A DNA stretch of 64,000 bases from Streptomyces griseoluteus. Its GTDB lineage: Bacteria > Actinomycetota > Actinomycetes > Streptomycetales > Streptomycetaceae. The notes beneath the pieces are model-generated. The model was not told the DNA's origin and ran no database searches. It worked only from the letters and a program-made list of their open reading frames with translations. The DNA lies in contig JOBE01000002.1 in assembly GCA_000717735.1 (NCBI GenBank), positions 1 to 64,000 of the forward strand. Reading direction: 5' to 3'. Position numbers and translations under genes: made by a program. How positions within the stretch are numbered: the first letter of the stretch is position 1; the number at the start of each line of letters is the position of its first letter. Shown in pieces: positions 60,901 to 64,000 of this stretch.

Positions 60901-63900
60901 CGAGGTGGTCGAACTTCAGCCGGCCGGAGACCGTCATCACCTGGGTGGGCACGGCCCCGGGCGAGGCGGACACCGAGGCGTCCTTCTTGGTCTGCAGGAC
61001 ACGCTTGAGGCCGTCGCTGAAGGTGACGGTGTCGATGGTGTCGTCGCGTACGTCCGAGGCGGCACGGTCGAGGTGCTTGGTCGTGGCGTACGGGACGGTC
61101 GCCTCGGGGTGGTAGCCGAAGGTGATGGTGGCCCGGTCGCCGTCCTTCTCATAGGGCCCGGTCACCTTGTCGAGTCGGCCGACACTGTCGTAGGACATCC
61201 GGAGCGGCTGGCCGTTGTGGTCGGTGTTCCGCTCGGGCCGGCCGTATTTGAGGTTGTACGCCGTGGACGAGCGGTAGCCGAAGCTGTCCTCGATGGACTC
61301 GACGTGTACACCGACGGTGGAGTCGTAGCCGTACTCCAGCTTGTAGCGCTGCCCCTTCGCGTTGGCCGGACCGGTCACCGACTTCAGGTTCCCGTCCGGG
61401 TGGTACGTCAGGTCGGAGACGGCAGAGGTGTCGTCGTCGAGGTACTCGCGCACCTGGCGCACGGCGCCGGTCGCGCAGTCGACGGTGGATTCGCGGTGGC
61501 GCAGGAGTGCGCCGGTTGCCGCGGCCTCCTGCCGTATCGCGTTGGCTACGCCGACGAGGTACTGGTCGCGGCACTGTGTGTCGGAGCCGCTGTACGCGTA
61601 GGTGGTCTCCAGGTCGTCCGCGGTGCCCTCGTCACCCGCCTCGAAGGTGCGGATGACATTGCCGTACTCGTCGTAGGAAAGGTCGGTGAACGTGGACTTC
61701 CCTGCGGCGGCCGCGCCTTCGTAGTACTTGTCCTCGACACGGGTGAGCTGTGGGAAGACGGTGGCGGTCCGGCTCTTCGGGTCGGCTTCCTCGCTCGTGG
61801 AGGTGTCGAGCAGCCGGTAGGTGTTGAGTGTCTCGCGGTACGGGTGGCCCGCGCCGTCCTCGGTCAGCGTGCGGGTGAGCAGGCCGCGGCTCACGTATCC
61901 GTCGGTGCGGTACTCGTCGGTCACCGTGCGGCGAACGGCGTCGTCCGTACCGGTGTCGCGGTCCTCGGTCACCACGCGACCGAAGCCGAGGAACTCGCGC
62001 TCCAGCCGGTCGTAGCGGCCCTGCTCGTAGCGGAAGGTGGTCAGACGCGTGTCGGCACCATCACCCGCGAGCCCGTCGAACACCGAGGTGCGGGACAGCA
62101 CCCAGCGGCTCTCCTGCATGTCAACGGTGTTGCCTGATCGGGTGTAGTCCAGGTCGATACGGGCGCCCATCGGACGGTTGACGGAGCGCAGCAGGTTGGT
62201 GCGACCGGTCTTGTTGACCGCGACCAGGAGTTCGTTGTCCCGGGTGGACTTGACGTGGTCGGCCAGGCCGTCGCCGTTCACGTCCCGCAGGCTGGTTTCG
62301 GCCCGGCTGATGCCCGTGGACGCGTTGACGCCGGGGTTGAAGACGAAGACGCCGACGGGAGTGGGCAGGCCGACGGTGAAGTAGACGCCCCCGCCGAGGC
62401 TGGCGTTCTTGTCGACGGCGATGTCGGGGAAGCTGCCGCGGAAGGGGGCGGGCGCGGTGAAGCCGGTGCCGGTGTTGACCGCGACCTTGATCGGGTTGGC
62501 CCCGTCGGTGAACACCCGGTCGGTGAGGCCGTCGCCGTTGACGTCCGTCATGCTCGCGTTGGTGTACGAGGTTCCCAGCTCGGCGGACACGCCGCCCGCG
62601 AAGCCGTAGCGGTCGACGTTGAAGCCGAGATTGACGCCGACGTTGCGGGTGGACGCGTCGTTGATCGGTCCGGCCGACCAGGGTTCGCGGGCGGCGAAGG
62701 AGTAGCCGAGGTTCAGCTGGGCGTCGCCGTTGCCGAACACCTTGTCCGGCAACCCGTCCCCGTTGATGTCGATCAGGTCGACGCGGACGTCGGACTCGCC
62801 GCCGCCGAGGCTGCCGCCGATGCCGAGCGACGGCTGGACGGCGCCGGTGGTGGCGGTGTTGGCGCTGGTGCCCGCGTCGGGCGCGGCCATGCCCTGGGCG
62901 CTGGCGATGGTGGCGGTCTCGCTGCCCGCGGAGAGCGACACGTTGCCGGAGACGTTGTCCGCCTCGCGGACGTTGCCGCCGAGGGTGCCGCGCGTGGCGC
63001 CGAGCGCGCCGGTCATGTCGGAGAACTGGATCTCCTTGGCGCCCACGACGTCGGGGTAGCCGTCGCCGTTGAGGTCGAGGTAGTCGACGGAACCCGCGGT
63101 GATCCCGCCGACCACGGTGCCGCCGAACGGGCCCGCCGCGAGGGTGGCCGACACCTGGCCGGTGACACCGCGGCGCATCACCGCCCGGTCACCCGCCACG
63201 TCGGCGTCGGTGACGATGTCGATGGTGTCCGCGCCGAGGCGGGAACTGGTCGCCATCGCGGCGGTGACCCAGGAGGACTCGTCCTGGGCTGCCCAGCCGC
63301 CCTTGGCGGGAACAGGGGCGAACACCGCGAGACGCGGCATGGTGAGCCGGGGATTCGCGGCGAAGGGCGCGACATCCGCTTCCTTGGGCTCCTTGGGGAG
63401 CGCGTTCTTGAAGCTCTGGTCCAGCGTGAGTTCGGCCTGCTTGAGCGGTTGGGTGGCGCGCTCGCGGTTGCCCTGGTAGCCGATCACGCCCCAGCCGCGG
63501 TAGGGCTGGGCGAAGGCGCCCTGACCGACGGAACCGTGCATGGCGCTGGGCGCCGGGGTGAACGTCGGCCAGCTCGAGGTCACGTCATAAGTGACCGACG
63601 CGGACTGCCCGACGAGCAGGCCGAGCAGTCCGGTCTCCGTCGTGGAGTAGTCGATGTAGAGCTCGTCGCCTGCGGTGACCGGCACGGTCAGGTCCAGGTT
63701 CTGGCCACCGAAGTAGGTGTCCTTGGCTTGGAAGATCCGTTTGCCGAGCAGCTGCCCGCCGCGCTTCTTCACTGTGAACGCGATTTTGGCGTCACCGAGG
63801 AGCCCGAAGTTGAGGGATATCTTCGGCCGCACCTTCAACTGGCCCGTCTTGGTCGCCTTATAGGACTGCTGCGGCGCGGTGAGGGTGTCCGCCGGGAACA

Positions 63901-64000
63901 TGGTCATGTCGTACGGCGGGGTGATCACCAGCGTGGGATCGCCCTTGGCGTCGACGACCGACTCGACCCCCTGCGCGGCCGTGTAGTGCGCCTTCGGCGC
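57668..64000 (-). CDS. Rhs/TcB-like polymorphic toxin with Hint and HNH nuclease tip (5' end beyond window)
   Basis: At least 2110 aa; the frame is open to the right edge, so the N-terminus is missing. Order: SpvB/TcB-like N-part with FG-GAP-type calcium motifs (LNGDGYPD, INGDGLPD, VNGDGLTD, VNGDGLAD, about 63080-62250), a TcdB-middle-like region, and many YD repeats (DKVTGPYEKDG, YDALGRRTSF, YDAFNRVLQ, and others). The Rhs core ends at YYYGARYYNPRTQLWASTDP (about 58895-58950). A Hint domain (about 58430-57986) ends in VLVHNC, and the HNH nuclease tip has CEYC, QIDHIVPRADGG, HNG and CRRCN. It would be exported, autocleaved, and cut DNA in a competitor. Confidence 0.9.
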   Translation of the reverse strand, partial: APKAHYTAAQGVESVVDAKGDPTLVITPPYDMTMFPADTLTAPQQSYKATKTGQLKVRPKISLNFGLLGDAKIAFTVKKRGGQLLGKRIFQAKDTYFGGQNLDLTVPVTAGDELYIDYSTTETGLLGLLVGQSASVTYDVTSSWPTFTPAPSAMHGSVGQGAFAQPYRGWGVIGYQGNRERATQPLKQAELTLDQSFKNALPKEPKEADVAPFAANPRLTMPRLAVFAPVPAKGGWAAQDESSWVTAAMATSSRLGADTIDIVTDADVAGDRAVMRRGVTGQVSATLAAGPFGGTVVGGITAGSVDYLDLNGDGYPDVVGAKEIQFSDMTGALGATRGTLGGNVREADNVSGNVSLSAGSETATIASAQGMAAPDAGTSANTATTGAVQPSLGIGGSLGGGESDVRVDLIDINGDGLPDKVFGNGDAQLNLGYSFAAREPWSAGPINDASTRNVGVNLGFNVDRYGFAGGVSAELGTSYTNASMTDVNGDGLTDRVFTDGANPIKVAVNTGTGFTAPAPFRGSFPDIAVDKNASLGGGVYFTVGLPTPVGVFVFNPGVNASTGISRAETSLRDVNGDGLADHVKSTRDNELLVAVNKTGRTNLLRSVNRPMGARIDLDYTRSGNTVDMQESRWVLSRTSVFDGLAGDGADTRLTTFRYEQGRYDRLEREFLGFGRVVTEDRDTGTDDAVRRTVTDEYRTDGYVSRGLLTRTLTEDGAGHPYRETLNTYRLLDTSTSEEADPKSRTATVFPQLTRVEDKYYEGAAAAGKSTFTDLSYDEYGNVIRTFEAGDEGTADDLETTYAYSGSDTQCRDQYLVGVANAIRQEAAATGALLRHRESTVDCATGAVRQVREYLDDDTSAVSDLTYHPDGNLKSVTGPANAKGQRYKLEYGYDSTVGVHVESIEDSFGYRSSTAYNLKYGRPERNTDHNGQPLRMSYDSVGRLDKVTGPYEKDGDRATITFGYHPEATVPYATTKHLDRAASDVRDDTIDTVTFSDGLKRVLQTKKDASVSASPGAVPTQVMTVSGRLKFDHLGRAVEKYYPVTEDKGAASTTFNASFDSVAPTKDTFDVLDRSVRTVQPDGVTTSTGYGFGEDRAGTTRFERTATDGNGKERRTYTDVRGLTTSVREFNGSSEVWTSYAYDPTGQVTTITDDKNNVTRAGYDALGRRTSFDSPDAGRSETRYDLAGNVTSKITANLRAADKAVEYDYEYSRLKAIRYPTFPENNVSYEYGAPGAPDNAASRVTEVHDAAGTVQRAYGALGEVIKETRTITAVRDAPRTYTTAWRYDAFNRVLQMTYPDGEVLTYDYDSGGQVARATGSKNGTGYTYLDRIDYDKFGQKILQQTGNGVRTTYTYDAEDRRLGALKSAAPSGTFQDLGYTYDKIGNITSLANNAPQGGDIGGPSSQTYGYDDQYRLTSASGRYTDKNNAINTYTLSLGYDSIHNTTSKSQTHEVTGGTPAFPVGGGGAGPIEPVDDPSNPIDVQDRTTYDYTYAYDGATPHAPTKVGPISHAYDANGNLTSTVNTAATDKRRQYVWDEENRLVCTQDAATGTLTQDPSGCAGATVSYAYDDKGDRLVKRSEDGLSLYPNRYYSERDTTGYKHIFAGDSRVTTKTVETTGPEDAQQFFHADHIGSSGYVTDKQGKVTEHLEYFPYGETWVEERTGQADTPYQFTGKELDAETGLYYYGARYYNPRTQLWASTDPALPDYLDGGMAGGIAEPRNLAAYTYTHNNPVKLTDPTGKWPKMPSWKTIGHTTLDVVGMVPVVGEVGDLANAGWYAAEGDYVNAGLSAASAIPGAGYAANAAKYGNKALDAAQAAKTANNVGDAATTAKAADTAPVPKAADSPPAPKPADSGAGSCGTGNSFTPDTMVVMADGNNKVIEQVRVGDKVTATDPVTGEAGPRTVTALITGEGQKNLVEITVTNPGGHPGKVVATDNHPFWAPELGKWLYAKEIVPGMLLQTGNGSYTQVSAVRAWTQHKRVHNLTVDDLHTYYVLAGTAPVLVHNCDRAYLDFTDAERQKVYDANAAKNGGEYRCEYCGQKVERRGSRDADGNPVPGRPDDAQIDHIVPRADGGHGGSHNGAVACRRCNRDKSTKTMEEWDNELSEFLEP

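Noticed and set aside
1-64000. tRNA genes, riboswitches, insertion sequences, intact prophage
   Set aside because: I saw no cloverleaf, no known riboswitch core and no transposase. The only integrase-like trace is the weak reading near 56.7 kb.

Overview
The window is about 72% GC, with GTG/TTG starts, 4-nt translational overlaps and Streptomyces marker genes: crr-ptsI, a conservon, smeA-sffA, rbpA, fxsA and ppm1. It is most likely a chromosomal segment of a Streptomyces species. It opens just upstream of an rRNA operon that reads leftwards out of the window, and ends inside a giant Rhs/TcB-type toxin gene that continues past the right edge.

Region by region. 0-2.7 kb: leader of the leftward rRNA operon, a DasR-type operator, then crr and ptsI, the general PTS phosphotransfer proteins. 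2.7-8.4 kb: an MFS exporter with a downstream gene of unknown function, a divergent MocR-type regulator, and acetoacetyl-CoA synthetase. 8.6-14.3 kb: GH31 glycosidase, Nudix hydrolase, secreted D-Ala-D-Ala dipeptidase, and a DUF35/thiolase-like pair behind a perfect palindrome. 14.3-19.6 kb: a four-gene conservon (histidine kinase, roadblock, DUF742, GTPase) and a small membrane protein. 19.6-27.4 kb: a four-gene operon for a MukBEF/Mks/Wadjet-like condensin (kleisin, a disordered Pro/Glu-repeat protein, KITE, SMC). 27.5-30.7 kb: a GntR regulator and the divergent pxpABC 5-oxoprolinase. 30.7-37.7 kb: a tightly coupled operon of two glycosyltransferases, an SGNH hydrolase and a second, ATP-dependent 5-oxoprolinase. 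38-40.1 kb: HEAT-repeat and ankyrin-repeat proteins. 40.4-42.3 kb: sporulation pair smeA-sffA. 42.4-46.9 kb: yczR/yczE-type pair, glycerophosphodiesterase, UMF1-type transporter. 47-49 kb: rbpA behind a consensus SigR promoter, fxsA, ppm1. 49.5-56.5 kb: amidohydrolase, Lrp-type regulator, hypothetical proteins, phosphotransferase and its partner, acyl-CoA dehydrogenase, and a 50-aa membrane protein. 56.5-57.2 kb: a gene-poor stretch that looks like an insertion border. 57.2-64 kb: DUF4265 immunity protein and the Rhs/TcB-like toxin with Hint and HNH nuclease domains.

Most of the window is conserved core chromosome. The parts that most merit a second look are the toxin-immunity locus, where base composition drops at the toxin tip; the condensin operon with its extra low-complexity subunit; an over-represented 10-bp palindrome; and one palindromic operator shared by two lipid-type loci 42 kb apart.
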